A stretch of DNA of 64,000 nt from Marinobacter sp. LQ44 (GTDB lineage Bacteria; Pseudomonadota; Gammaproteobacteria; Pseudomonadales; Oleiphilaceae). Of this stretch, positions 17,680 to 31,300 are shown one piece after another (position 1 is the stretch's first letter; the number at the start of each line of letters is the position of its first letter). The DNA is taken from assembly GCF_001447155.2 (NCBI RefSeq), contig NZ_CP014754.1, positions 744,001 through 808,000 on the forward strand, written 5' to 3'. The notes under the pieces were generated by a model. That model did not search any database. It saw only the letters and a list, made by a program, of their open reading frames with translations, and had not been told where the DNA came from. The position numbers and the translations under genes are program-made.

Positions 17680-17843
17680 TCGTGCCCTCCTCAAAAATCA
17701 AATGAGCGTCGCAAAACAGACTCTCTGGCTCCCTCGCCCCTGTTTATTTTTTGAACTCCGCTTATAGTGCGACAAGCAATCCTGCATTACCAATGCAGCT
17801 ACAGAATCGTGATGGCGGAGCAAGGACAGGGAGCACACATACA

Positions 17844-18596
17844 ATGGCACGGGCGCACGCACTGATTATCGAAGATTCGTCAACTGCCAGGATCATCCTG
17901 GCCCGACTCCTCGAACGATCAGGCATCAGTAGCAAAGGAGTCTCAACTGCAGAGGAAGCATTCTCGCTACTCCAGCACGAGTCCTATGACGTTATCTTTC
18001 TGGATCACCTTTTACCGGGCATGAACGGATTCCAGGCTCTGGAACAACTCAAAAGCCAGCCTCACACACGCGACATACCTGTTTTCATGTACACCTCACA
18101 GAACGCCGAGCGCTACATTGATGAAGCAAAGACCCTTGGCGCTGCCGGAGTTATTCGTAAGCAGATTGATCGAGAGCAGCTGCAGAAAACTCTGGATACC
18201 TTACTGGTAAACAGCCCGGAACCCGAGTACAGCGAAGCTTTCAGAATTGCTGTGGAGGAAACTGGCAGAACAGCACAGGAGAATACCGAGCAGGCTACCC
18301 GTAAACTCACCGGTCGGATGTCGACCCTGGAAGTAGCCTATGAAGAGCTTGAGGAAGAATTAAGGGAGCTCAGGCAAGCCAGCGAAAACGCCGAGCGCCA
18401 ACACACCGATCGTATCAACCGTCAAAGCCGAAGCATCCGATGGCTGATGGTTGCAGCAGTGTTACTGGTCGTAGCGCTGGTATGGGTTAGCAGCTGGCAG
18501 GCCAACATCCTGGGCAATCACATTCAGCGTACCAATGAACAATTTGAGTTGATGCACAGCATTGTAGGTGGGGTGATCGAATTGATCAGCCGATAA
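17844..18596 (+). CDS. Membrane-anchored receiver-domain protein
   Basis: A 250-residue protein. Residues 1-120 are a receiver domain (E10, D11, phospho-acceptor D54 in FLDHLLPG, Thr in MYTSQ, conserved Lys in GVIRKQ with Gln in place of the usual Pro). Residues about 150-195 are charged and predicted coiled coil, followed by one hydrophobic helix (about 197-220, beginning WLMVAAVLL) and a roughly 30-residue tail. Thus a phosphorylatable domain is tethered to the membrane. I chose ATG 17844, preceded by GGGAG; a TTG further upstream would add 31 unrelated residues. It is 164 bases from the previous gene and ends at a bidirectional terminator. Confidence 0.82.
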   Translation: MARAHALIIEDSSTARIILARLLERSGISSKGVSTAEEAFSLLQHESYDVIFLDHLLPGMNGFQALEQLKSQPHTRDIPVFMYTSQNAERYIDEAKTLGAAGVIRKQIDREQLQKTLDTLLVNSPEPEYSEAFRIAVEETGRTAQENTEQATRKLTGRMSTLEVAYEELEEELRELRQASENAERQHTDRINRQSRSIRWLMVAAVLLVVALVWVSSWQANILGNHIQRTNEQFELMHSIVGGVIELISR

Positions 18597-18610
18597 CGGG
18601 CCCAAAATAA

Positions 18611-18643
18611 AAAAGCCCCAGCATCAAGGATGCTGGGGCTTTT
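18611..18643. terminator. Bidirectional terminator between the receiver gene and the rRNA operon
   Basis: A stem of AAAAGCCCCAGCATC paired with GATGCTGGGGCTTTT around a short AAG loop (18611-18643). With A-tract on one side and T-tract on the other it can stop both the plus-strand receiver gene and the minus-strand 5S transcript. Confidence 0.92.
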
Positions 18644-18653
18644 GGTATTAAGA

Positions 18654-18769
18654 GCCTGACGATGACCTACTCTCACATGGGCGAACCACACTACCATCGG
18701 CGCTGGTCTGTTTCACTTCTGAGTTCGGGATGGGATCAGGTGGTTCCAGACCGCTATGGTCGTCAGGCA
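18654..18769 (-). rRNA. rrf: 5S ribosomal RNA
   Basis: Read on the minus strand, the RNA begins TGCCTGACGACCATAGCG and ends in GTCATCGTCAGGC, with the two ends pairing as helix I. Length about 116. It lies about 105 bases downstream of 23S, followed at once by the terminator at 18611-18643. End positions are accurate to a few bases. Confidence 0.95.
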
Positions 18770-18875
18770 AAACGGATGATCACTGGGAAGGACGAGATGG
18801 AACGTGATGTTGATTTCGTTTGAGCGTGGCTTTCGCGTTGCTCTGCGTTATCCGCAATTGTCTTGGGTGTTATAT

Positions 18876-21757
<2,882 letters not shown>

Positions 21758-21766
<9 letters not shown>

Positions 21767-21780
21767 TATAACCCCAAGAC
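21758..21780 (-). repeat. Inverted repeat flanking 23S (RNase III processing stem, 5' arm)
   Basis: The segment at 21758-21780 is the reverse complement of 18860-18883 except for one extra base; the core arm is TTATATAGTCAAGC. The arms bracket the 23S gene and would form the long helix cut by RNase III in the precursor. Confidence 0.85.
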
Positions 21781-21968
21781 AACTGATCACGATTCAACAT
21801 CCTTCACCAGGCAAGCCTGATAAAGAACCCTGTTTCGAGACAGCCACTTGAAGCAATAGAACAACCACTTCAACGACAACACCGGATAACGCTTGAAATC
21901 GCTATCACTTTGAACAGTTTCTCTCGGAGATAATGAGAGAAATCTATTCGTGTTCTATCTCGTCCAAT

Positions 21969-21981
21969 TTGTTAAAGAGCA
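21969..21981 (-). promoter_or_regulatory. boxA antitermination site in the 16S-23S spacer
   Basis: Minus strand reads TGCTCTTTAACAA, matching the rRNA boxA consensus bound by NusB/NusE. It lies about 200 bases before the 23S 5' end. The rest of the spacer between 21781 and 22062 holds no gene that I can see. Confidence 0.85.
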
Positions 21982-22062
21982 AATCTGACCCAGTGATCAG
22001 AAAGGAAGGCTTCATCGATATGAAACATTCGTTTCTGTACACTGACTTTCGTCAGTAAAGTT

Positions 22063-22138
22063 TGGTGGAGCTAGGCAGGATCGAACTGCCGACCTCCTGC
22101 GTGCAAGGCAGGCGCTCTCCCAGCTGAGCTATAGCCCC
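22063..22138 (-). tRNA. tRNA-Ala (anticodon TGC)
   Basis: A 76-base cloverleaf on the minus strand with encoded CCA end: acceptor GGGGCTA at the 5' end, TTGCACG anticodon loop, and TTCGATC T loop. It lies in the 16S-23S spacer after tRNA-Ile, the usual order. Confidence 0.97.
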
Positions 22139-22153
22139 AAGAAGCTATCTACA

Positions 22154-22234
22154 AGAATTTTGCTGATCTAGGCGTCGAAGTGCGCCGCATAGCCTGCTAT
22201 GCAAGTGCTTCGACAACGACGAGCAGCGAAATTC

Positions 22235-22235
<1 letters not shown>
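22154..22235 (-). repeat. Nested hairpin in the tRNA-Ile/tRNA-Ala spacer
   Basis: Three nested inverted repeats: AGAATTTTGCTG (22154-22165) with CAGCGAAATTCT (22224-22235), GTCGAAG (22174-22180) with CTTCGAC (22208-22214), and GCATAGC (22187-22193) with GCTATGC (22196-22202). They would fold the whole spacer between the tRNAs into one long interrupted hairpin, probably aiding precursor cleavage. Confidence 0.7.
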
Positions 22236-22311
<76 letters not shown>

Positions 22312-22376
22312 GGTTTTGCTTGTCTTAGAACAAGCCAAGTCGGGCCTGAAAGACCCTTTTGCTCTCTTTATTAGCC

Positions 22377-22395
22377 AACCAAGTAATTCGTGTGG
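22377..22395 (-). repeat. Inverted repeat flanking 16S (RNase III processing stem, 3' arm)
   Basis: AACCAAGTAATTCGTGTGG at 22377-22395 is the exact reverse complement of 24069-24087, a 19-base perfect pair on either side of the 16S gene. This is the expected precursor stem for 16S release. Confidence 0.9.
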
Positions 22396-22422
22396 ACTCT
22401 GACCGAAGCATTCGGCTTCGTT

Positions 22423-23963
<1,541 letters not shown>

Positions 23964-24090
23964 AAATCATACAAGAACCCGTAAGCTCTTAATTCTTGCT
24001 CAAGACAAAACTCAATTTCGACGAGTCACTGTCCTGATATTTCGTATCCGAAATACCTCGGCCAGCGCCCACACGAATTACTTGGTTAAC

Positions 24091-24102
24091 TTTTTAAAGA
24101 GC
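24091..24102 (-). promoter_or_regulatory. boxA antitermination site in the 16S leader
   Basis: Minus strand GCTCTTTAAAAA, close to the boxA consensus, lying between the nearest promoter and the 16S processing arm at 24069-24087. Confidence 0.75.
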
Positions 24103-24132
24103 GTTTGAGCTGTTGCTCAATCAAGGCCGCGT

Positions 24133-24160
24133 ATTCTACATCGTTCCGCCACCCTGTCAA
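24133..24160 (-). promoter_or_regulatory. rRNA operon promoter, proximal
   Basis: Minus strand TTGACA (24160-24155), 16-base spacer, TAGAAT (24138-24133), followed by a GC-rich discriminator (ACGCGG) typical of growth-rate-controlled rRNA promoters. Nearest of three to 16S. Confidence 0.88.
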
Positions 24161-24236
24161 CCGTTTATTTTTCGCTGTTTCCGCTTCCGAAAACCGCCGA
24201 AAAACTGCCCGGCTTACTGCTTGTTTCGAGGCGCGC

Positions 24237-24264
24237 ATTCTACACTGAACCGCTTCCCTGTCAA
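24237..24264 (-). promoter_or_regulatory. rRNA operon promoter, middle
   Basis: Minus strand TTGACA (24264-24259), 16-base spacer, TAGAAT (24242-24237), then GCGCGCC. Its flanks resemble the proximal promoter (shared GGTTGACAGGG), suggesting a tandem duplication of about 104 bases. Confidence 0.88.
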
Positions 24265-24367
24265 CCGCTTTCTGAAGAATCTTCAAAACATTTTCTTCAG
24301 CGCTTTCAAGCAGTTATCACTAAGGTTTTGCCTCTTCTCAGTGGCCAGCCCCTCAAGCGAGATGCGC

Positions 24368-24395
24368 ATTCTACAGACCTCTGCTGAGGAGTCAA
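24368..24395 (-). promoter_or_regulatory. rRNA operon promoter, distal
   Basis: Minus strand TTGACT (24395-24390), 16-base spacer, TAGAAT (24373-24368), then GCGCATC. Same spacing and -10 as the other two. The stretch 23964-24459 holds no gene; it is the leader plus these promoters. The distal promoter lies only about 65 bases beyond the end of purT, which is transcribed in the same direction. Confidence 0.82.
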
Positions 24396-24459
24396 CGGGG
24401 TCTTTGAACTTTTTTTAGAAAGCCGTTTTCCAGTCCACCGACACCCCTCATCCAGCCAC

Positions 24460-25662
24460 TCAGTTTAGCTCCACTTTAACCTGCTGCGCTACCTTGATCG
24501 CACGTTGGCGAGCCTCTTCTATCGTGCGCCCTTTTGCAAGGGCCACACCCATACGCCGACGCCCCTTCAATTCCGGCTTACCGAACAGACGAACCTGAGT
24601 ATCAGGCTCTGACAGGGCATGCTCCAGCCCGGAGAATACCACGTTACCGGAATCTCCCTCCGGCAGGATGACCGCCGAGGCGGTTGGGCCCTGCTGGCGA
24701 ATGGCAGGAATGGGCATACCCAAAATGGCGCGGGCATGCAGCGCGAACTCTGAAAGGTCCTGGGACATCAAGGTGACCAGGCCAGTATCGTGGGGTCTGG
24801 GAGAAACCTCCGAAAACCATACCTGGTCGTCCTTAATGAACAACTCAACACCATAGATACCGTAGCCACCCAGATTCTCGACCACCGCCCGAGCAATCTC
24901 GGTTGCTCGCGCAAACGCGGCATCGGACATAGGGTGTGGCTGCCATGACTCACGGTAATCGCCGTCTTCCTGCCTGTGACCAATCGGATCACAGAATGAA
25001 ACACCATCGCGATGCTTCACTGTCAGCAGCGTTATTTCATAATCGAAGTCCACAAAGCCTTCGACGATTACCCTACCCTTACCAGCCCGTCCACCGGTTT
25101 GGGCATATTCCCAGGCAGCTTCTACCTCCGCTGCACTCTTCACCGTACTCTGACCTTTACCGGACGAGCTCATAACCGGCTTCACCACCAATGGCAACCC
25201 GACCTCATCAATGGCGGCCAGATACTCTTCCCGGGTACCGGCAAAACGGTACTTTGATGTACTTAGCCCAAGCTCCTCAGCCGCGAGCCGGCGAATGCCC
25301 TCTCGATTCATGGTCAGGTTAACCGCCCGGGCGGTGGGCACCACGTTGTAACCTTCTTCTTCCAACCGAACCAGCTCAGCGGTGGCAATTGCCTCAATCT
25401 CCGGAACGATCAGGTCCGGCTTCTCCGCTTCAATGATGGCGCGCAACGCTGAACCATCCAGCATATCGATAACGTGGCTCCGATGCGCAACCTGCATGGC
25501 AGGCGCATTCTCGTATCGGTCGACTGCAATCACCTCTATGCCGAAACGTTGCAGCTCTATAACAACCTCTTTACCGAGCTCTCCGGCGCCGCAAAAAAGC
25601 ACACGGGTGGCCGATGGCTTCAGAGGCGTGCCGATACGCACCGTTCTATTTGAACCAGTCAT
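24460..25662 (-). CDS. purT: Formate-dependent phosphoribosylglycinamide formyltransferase
   Basis: A 400-residue ATP-grasp enzyme that makes formylglycinamide ribonucleotide from GAR, formate and ATP, the folate-independent alternative to PurN. The N-terminal nucleotide-binding domain starts with [14 protein letters not shown]; the ATP-grasp loop is [12 protein letters not shown]; the C-terminal SPRPHDTG segment is typical. I placed the start at ATG 25662 because the first 28 residues of the longer frame run into the neighbouring DUF1289 gene and have no match to the family. It precedes the rRNA promoters on the same strand, with no clear terminator seen between. Confidence 0.95.
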   Translation of the reverse strand: MTGSNRTVRIGTPLKPSATRVLFCGAGELGKEVVIELQRFGIEVIAVDRYENAPAMQVAHRSHVIDMLDGSALRAIIEAEKPDLIVPEIEAIATAELVRLEEEGYNVVPTARAVNLTMNREGIRRLAAEELGLSTSKYRFAGTREEYLAAIDEVGLPLVVKPVMSSSGKGQSTVKSAAEVEAAWEYAQTGGRAGKGRVIVEGFVDFDYEITLLTVKHRDGVSFCDPIGHRQEDGDYRESWQPHPMSDAAFARATEIARAVVENLGGYGIYGVELFIKDDQVWFSEVSPRPHDTGLVTLMSQDLSEFALHARAILGMPIPAIRQQGPTASAVILPEGDSGNVVFSGLEHALSEPDTQVRLFGKPELKGRRRMGVALAKGRTIEEARQRAIKVAQQVKVELN

Positions 25663-25684
25663 ATAGTTTGATGTCCTGTTACTG

Positions 25685-25867
25685 TCAGAGTGCGACCTGC
25701 TTTTCCCGTTCCGCCACTTTGCGCAGAACCTCTCGTCGCTCGTCATTACTCATGGTGGTCCAGCGGAGGATTTCATCTCCTGTGCGCTGGCAACCGATAC
25801 AAATGTCATTTTCGTCCAGCGCGCAAACATTCACGCACGGCGATCGAACCTTGTCGGCCACCTTCAT
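25685..25867 (-). CDS. DUF1289 small cysteine protein
   Basis: A 60-residue protein with the DUF1289 signature [19 protein letters not shown]: four Cys spaced as a probable metal or iron-sulfur site, followed by an R-x-x-E-I-x-x-W segment. Function is unknown. The gene sits two bases after the carbonic anhydrase-like gene and 22 bases before purT, so all three are probably one transcript. Confidence 0.88.
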   Translation of the reverse strand: MKVADKVRSPCVNVCALDENDICIGCQRTGDEILRWTTMSNDERREVLRKVAEREKQVAL

Positions 25868-25869
25868 CT

Positions 25870-26397
25870 TCAGATATCCACCTTGGTCAGTGTCGCCAGG
25901 TAGCGCTCGGCATTTTTTACATAGTGCATTGCGCTGAGCTCAAGCATCTTTTTCTGGTTATCGTTGAGTTCGCGGCGAATTTTCCCCGGAGAGCCCACCA
26001 CCATCGAGCCATCTGGTACCTCCATACCCTCCGGAATCAACGTGTTTGCTCCAATCAGGCAGTGTTTGCCAATCTTCGCGCCGTTCAGAATCACCGCATT
26101 GATCCCAACCAGGGAGTAGTCGCCGATCTGGCATCCGTGCAGCATGGCTTTGTGGCCAACCGTCACCCCACGCCCCAGGGTTAGCGGAATGCCCGGGTCG
26201 GTATGCAGTACTGAGCCATCCTGTACGTTCGTTTCGGGGCCGATCGTAATCAGTTCGTTATCACCACGAATGACAACATTGAACCAGATACTCGATTTTT
26301 CCATCAGCTTTACGCGCCCGATCACCGTGGCGTTGTGGGCGACAAACTGGCCATCGCCTTCCTTTTCTGGCTGATATTGATCAATTCTGTAAAACAT
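25870..26397 (-). CDS. Gamma-class carbonic anhydrase-like hexapeptide protein
   Basis: A 175-residue left-handed beta-helix protein of the YrdA/CaiE type. Hexapeptide periodicity is visible, and the metal-ligand pattern is present (LHTD, then [10 protein letters not shown]), supporting a zinc or iron site at a trimer interface. Start ATG 26397 has GGAGA six bases upstream; a TTG precedes it. Activity as a carbonic anhydrase is not assured, since many homologues are inactive. Likely co-transcribed with DUF1289 and purT. Confidence 0.88.
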   Translation of the reverse strand: MFYRIDQYQPEKEGDGQFVAHNATVIGRVKLMEKSSIWFNVVIRGDNELITIGPETNVQDGSVLHTDPGIPLTLGRGVTVGHKAMLHGCQIGDYSLVGINAVILNGAKIGKHCLIGANTLIPEGMEVPDGSMVVGSPGKIRRELNDNQKKMLELSAMHYVKNAERYLATLTKVDI

Positions 26398-26414
26398 CAA
26401 TCTCTCCGGCTAGT

Positions 26415-26996
26415 TCAACGGGGTGGCTCGAGAATATCGATTCCGGCATCGTACACAGCATTCAGAAAATCGACCAGCACCACCGCCGACAACCCCCATA
26501 TCTGATACTGCTGCCAACGATAGCAGGGCACGTACAGAGTGCTGTTCAGAAAACTGAGCGTGTCGGTACGCTCCCTTTGATCTTCCAGGAACCAGGAGAT
26601 CGGAACACGGAAGACACTTTCGATCTCGTGGGGGTTTGGCTCCAGGGGATGATCGCCTGGCACAACGCCCACGTATGGAGTGACAAGGATACGGTGCAGC
26701 GACATAACCTGGCTTAACGGCGCAATGACTTTTACCTGATCCGGGGGCAGACCGATTTCTTCGTGGGTTTCACGCAGTGCGGTTGCAATCAGGGAGGCGT
26801 CGTCAGGATCCCGCTTGCCGCCAGGATAGGCCACCTGCCCCCGATGCGTTTTGAGGTTGGATGACCTCAGGGTAAAAATCATCTCCGGATCACGCTCGTT
26901 ATCCGTAATAGGCACCAGGATACCGGCTTCAGGGTAGTCCAGTGCCAGTTGTCTGGGCGCGTAATTCGACAATCGCTCGGTTAACAGGTCTTGCAC
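26415..26996 (-). CDS. CoA pyrophosphatase-type Nudix hydrolase (NudL-like)
   Basis: A 193-residue Nudix enzyme; the Nudix box GGKRDPDD...TALRETHEEIGL is complete, and the variant with TALRET fits coenzyme A/acyl-CoA diphosphatases such as NudL and PCD1. The start is GTG 26996 with GGAG six bases upstream. It is divergent from the second Nudix gene at 27092 across a 95-base interval and lies 17 bases before the carbonic anhydrase-like gene, so it likely leads that operon. Confidence 0.9.
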   Translation of the reverse strand: MQDLLTERLSNYAPRQLALDYPEAGILVPITDNERDPEMIFTLRSSNLKTHRGQVAYPGGKRDPDDASLIATALRETHEEIGLPPDQVKVIAPLSQVMSLHRILVTPYVGVVPGDHPLEPNPHEIESVFRVPISWFLEDQRERTDTLSFLNSTLYVPCYRWQQYQIWGLSAVVLVDFLNAVYDAGIDILEPPR

Positions 26997-27091
26997 TCTT
27001 TACTCCGGCAACTTCCTGATATTGAGTGAGACACAGGCAGTCCGGATCGTTAAACTGACTACCAACGGACACTCAGTATACGGGGAAAACG

Positions 27092-27640
27092 ATGAAGTAT
27101 TGCAGCACTTGCGGCCAACCGGTTGAGCAACGCATTCCTGAGGGCGACAATCGGCACCGTTATGTTTGCATAAGCTGCGAGACCATACATTACCAGAACC
27201 CACGGATTGTTGCCGGTACGGTTCCAGTGTGGGAGGGCAGGATCCTGCTGTGTCGCAGAGCCATCGAACCCCGGTATGGCTATTGGACTCTGCCAGCAGG
27301 CTTCATGGAAAACGCGGAAACGACGATAGAAGCGGCAGCCCGGGAAACCCGTGAAGAAGCACTGGCGGAAGTGAACATTCAGGGGCTCTACTCCATCATT
27401 GATGTACCGCACATCAACCAGGTCCACATGTTCTACCGTGCCACACTCAAAGACGGTCTATTCGGCGCCGGAGAAGAATCCCTGGAATCAAAGCTGTTCG
27501 AACCCGGCGATATTCCCTGGGATGAGATATCTTTCCCCACGGTGCGCAAGACGCTTGAGCTGTTCCTTGCGGATATGAAGTCTGAATCCTACAACGTCCA
27601 TGTCACCGATATTCGCCACCCAATGGCGAAAAAAGCCTGA
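27092..27640 (+). CDS. Nudix hydrolase with N-terminal zinc ribbon
   Basis: A 182-residue protein. Residues 4-31 form a zinc ribbon (C4-S-T-C7 and C28-I-S-C31), followed by a Nudix domain with box [20 protein letters not shown]. This resembles the NudC-like, ADP-ribose/NAD-diphosphatase branch but is shorter than NudC. The zinc ribbon may bind nucleic acid or stabilise the fold. It ends convergently against the NIF3-like gene with stops abutting in TGATCA. Confidence 0.9.
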   Translation: MKYCSTCGQPVEQRIPEGDNRHRYVCISCETIHYQNPRIVAGTVPVWEGRILLCRRAIEPRYGYWTLPAGFMENAETTIEAAARETREEALAEVNIQGLYSIIDVPHINQVHMFYRATLKDGLFGAGEESLESKLFEPGDIPWDEISFPTVRKTLELFLADMKSESYNVHVTDIRHPMAKKA

Positions 27641-27952
27641 TCAGAACGTTTCAAGGCGATACACCTCATAGGCGGGCTCCTCGTAAGGATGGGCCTGCTT
27701 GAGTGCATCGACGGCAGGCTTGATAAGCTCGTCGCTGCACACCAGTTCCACCTTGAATTCCCTAACACGCTCAAGCTCTCCCTGGCTTCCCAGAAACGGA
27801 TCGCTCCCCGCCAGGGGGCGGAACTGCCCCTCGCCTTCGCACTGCCATGCACAGCTGTCGTAATCACCGATTTTTCCCGCGCCAACATCAAATAATGCCT
27901 GCTTGGTTTGCTCAATATGGCTCGCCGGTACGAAGTAGCAAAGCTTGTACAT
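27641..27952 (-). CDS. NIF3/YqfO-like small protein
   Basis: A 103-residue protein that matches the stand-alone form of the CutA-like insert domain found in NIF3/YqfO proteins (KLCYFVPASHIEQTKQALF... and PYEEPAYEVYRLE). The PYEEPAY motif is the hallmark. Function is unknown. The start ATG 27952 has GAGGG six bases upstream; an earlier Met at 27973 has no ribosome site. The upstream region (27953-28308) contains several DnaA-box-like sites. Confidence 0.85.
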   Translation of the reverse strand: MYKLCYFVPASHIEQTKQALFDVGAGKIGDYDSCAWQCEGEGQFRPLAGSDPFLGSQGELERVREFKVELVCSDELIKPAVDALKQAHPYEEPAYEVYRLETF

Positions 27953-28308
27953 AGTCACCCTCAAATTGGTCAACTTTTATCCGGAACAAGGCATTACAAA
28001 CTTACCCACAGAATCTGTGGATAACTCTGGGGAAAGTTTTTGGGAATCCGCCTCCAACCCCCACAGTTACTGACCTCCCCTCAAATTGGCGACAAAATCG
28101 CCCATTTGTTTTTATTTATATTTTTCAATGCCTTACAGCCTTCGACCAAAAAATGAACGCAATTCTTGGACTTTGTTCACAGTTCAGCCAGCAAAGCACC
28201 AAGAATGTGCATAAAGTTCTCCAGTCAAGGCCTTGACTGACAAATTTCAGAACTTTTTAGCGATTTTATTTGCTCACTTTTTGCGCAGCAAGCCTCATCA
28301 TTGAGCAC
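27953..28308. other. Gene-free stretch with DnaA-box-like sites and AT-rich core
   Basis: No credible gene. Matches to TTATNCACA: TTATCCACA on the minus strand (28024-28016) and TTATGCACA on the minus strand (28214-28206), both perfect; TTACCCACA (28002-28010) and TTGTTCACA (28173-28181), each one base off. The first two sites form a near-perfect inverted repeat around a three-base centre. An AT-rich run spans 28104-28129. The 12-mer CCCTCAAATTGG occurs twice, 120 bases apart (27958 and 28078). Confidence 0.6.
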
Positions 28309-28360
28309 AAAAAAACCGGTCCGAGAAATGCCCCGTCAGGGACACTCTGCAGACCGGTTT
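28309..28360 (-). terminator. Rho-independent terminator of purL
   Basis: Minus strand: AAACCGGTC (28360-28352) pairs with GACCGGTTT, followed by a run of T's. A smaller hairpin (GTCCCTGACGGGGC) is nested in the loop. It lies about 30 bases after the purL stop codon. Confidence 0.85.
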
Positions 28361-28387
28361 CCACCACGCCTGGATTGGCTGATGTAA

Positions 28388-31300
28388 TCAGCCAATCCAG
28401 CGCCGAGCATTTCTGAACATGCGAATCCAGGGACCATCTTCCTGCCAGCCATCAGGCCGCCAGGAATGCTGCACCGCCCGGAATACCCGCTCTGGGTGCG
28501 GCATCATGATGGTCACCCGGCCATCCCGGGAAGTAACACCAGTGATGCCAGCCTCTGAACCGTTCGGGTTATAGGGATACCGCGTGGTCTGCTGACCCCG
28601 GTTGTCCACATATCGCATGGCCACCAACTCGTTGTCCGCAAGCGACTGAGCTGAATTACCAGAGGCAAACTCCACTCGCCCCTCACCGTGGGCAACGGCA
28701 ATCGGCATGCGGGAGCCGGCCATGCCATCAAGGAACGCAGACGGTGACGGCGCCACTTCCACCATGACCAGACGGGCCTCAAACTGTTCGGACTGGTTAC
28801 GCACAAAACGCGGCCAGCCTTCGCTTCCCGGAATCAGTTCATGCAGATTGGAAAGCATCTGACAACCATTGCAGACGCCCAACGCAAGGGTGTCCTGACG
28901 GTTGAAGAAGGCCGCAAACTGATCACGCACCCGGTCATTGAACAGAATGGACTTCGCCCAGCCCTCGCCAGCGCCCAGCACATCGCCGTAGGAGAAACCA
29001 CCACAGGCAACCAGGCTCTGGAACGCCTCCAGCGTAATGCGGCCAGACAACAGGTCGCTCATATGAACGTCTATCGCCTCGAACCCAGCCCGATCAAACG
29101 CCGCGGCCATTTCAACCTGACCGTTAACGCCCTGCTCCCGAAGCACCGCAACTTTCGGCCGTGCACCGGCATTGATAAATGGCGCCGCAACGTCTTCATT
29201 GATATCGAATGCAAGATCGACGCTCAGCCCCGGATCGCTCTCATCCAGCAGGTTGTCAAATTCCTCCTGGGCGCAGTCCGCGTTATCCCGCAGGGACTGA
29301 ATTTGGTAACTGGTTTCCGCCCACAGCCGCTGTAGTTCACTGCGGGATTCATCCACCACAGTGTCACCGCCGAATGTCAGGCGCACACGGTCCTTGTCAT
29401 TCAGTGTGCCCACAACACTGGTATGGTCGCCCAGGCCGGCGGCCGAGAACTGCTGCAGGACAAAACTGGTGTCGTCACGGCGAACCTGGATCACAGCGCC
29501 CAGTTCCTCGTTGAACAGTTCACGGGCAAACTGGGAGCTGTCTTCAGCAAGACCATCCAGTTTGATGTCCAGACCGGTCCGGCCTGCAAACGCCATTTCG
29601 GCCAGGGTGACAAACAGACCACCGTCGGAGCGATCATGGTAGGCCAGCAGTTTGCCGTCGGCGTTCAGGCCCTGGACAACTGCAAAGAAAGCCTTGATAT
29701 CTTCCGGATCATCCAGGTCAGGCGCGACTGCTCCAACCTGACGGTATACCTGCGCAAGCGCCGAGCCACCAAGACGATTCTGGCCTGCGGCCAGATCAAT
29801 CAGAATAAGGTCTGTTTCACCAGCATCCGATCGCAACTGGGGGGTAAGTGTGCGGGCAACATCGGTTACCGGCGCGAAACCACTGACAATCAGAGACAGC
29901 GGTGCGGTCACACTCTTCTGCTCGCCGTTGTCCTCTTCCCAGGTGGTTTTCATCGACATGGAGTCTTTGCCCACGGGAATGGTAATACCCAGGGACGGGC
30001 ACAATTCCATACCAACGGCTTTGACGGCCTCGTAAAGATTCTCGTCTTCACCGGGGTGACCGGCTGCAGCCATCCAGTTCGCCGACAGGCGAATGTCAGA
30101 AAGCTTGCCGATCGCTGCCGCCGCCAGATTGGTAATCACTTCACCGACGGCCATGCGGCCAGAGGCGGGGGCATCTATTACCGCCAGGGGTGTGCGCTCG
30201 CCCATGGCCATGGCCTCACCTGTGCGCACGTCGAAGGACGCCGCAGTAACAGCCACATCGCTAACCGGCACCTGCCAGGGACCAACCATCTGATCGCGGG
30301 CGACCAGCCCGGTAATGGTGCGGTCACCAATGGTAATCAGGAAGCTCTTGGAGCCCACCGATGGCAAGCGGAGTACGCGTCGAATTGCGTCGTGCAAATC
30401 GATCTTGGTGGAATCGAAGATCGGCTTGGTAAACGACGAACGCGCAACGCTGCGATGCATTCTCGGCGGCTTGCCAAACAACACTTCCATTGGCAGGTCG
30501 ACGGGCTTGTCATCAAAGTAGGAGTCGCCCAGTTCCAGGTGGTGCGACTCGGTAGCTTCACCGATCACGGCATAAGGACAGCGCTCACGACGACAAAGGG
30601 CATCGAACAAGTCCAGATTTTCCGGCGCCACAGCCATCACATACCGTTCCTGGGATTCGTTACACCAGATCTCCAGGGGCGACATGCCGGGCTCGTCACT
30701 CGGGATATCACGCAATTCGAACTTGCCGCCCCGGCCACCGTCTTTGACCAACTCAGGCATGGCATTGGAGAGACCACCGGCGCCCACATCGTGGATAAAG
30801 CAAATTGGGTTGTCCTCCCCCATCTGCCAGCAACGGTCAATCACTTCCTGGCACCGGCGTTCCATCTCCGGGTTGTCCCGCTGAACCGAAGCAAAATCCA
30901 GATTTTCGTTGCTGGAACCGGAATCCATAGAGGACGCAGCGCCACCACCAAGTCCGATCAGCATAGAAGGGCCGCCCAGCACAATCAGTTTGGCACCAAC
31001 CGGGATATTGCCCTTCTCGACGTGATTCTCACGAATGTTACCCAGGCCGCCGGCGATCATGATGGGCTTGTGGTAACCACGCACTTCTTCGCCTGCCGCA
31101 CCGGGAACCTTCTCTTCAAAGGTCCGGAAGTAACCTGCCAGGTTGGGCCGGCCAAACTCGTTATTGAAAGCGGCACCACCTATAGGACCTTCAATCATGA
31201 TATCCAGCGGCGAGGCGATCCGTTCCGGCTTGCCATAACCAAACTCCCAGGGCTGCTCGTCGCCCGGAATATTAAGGTTGGAAACGGTAAAGCCGGCAAG

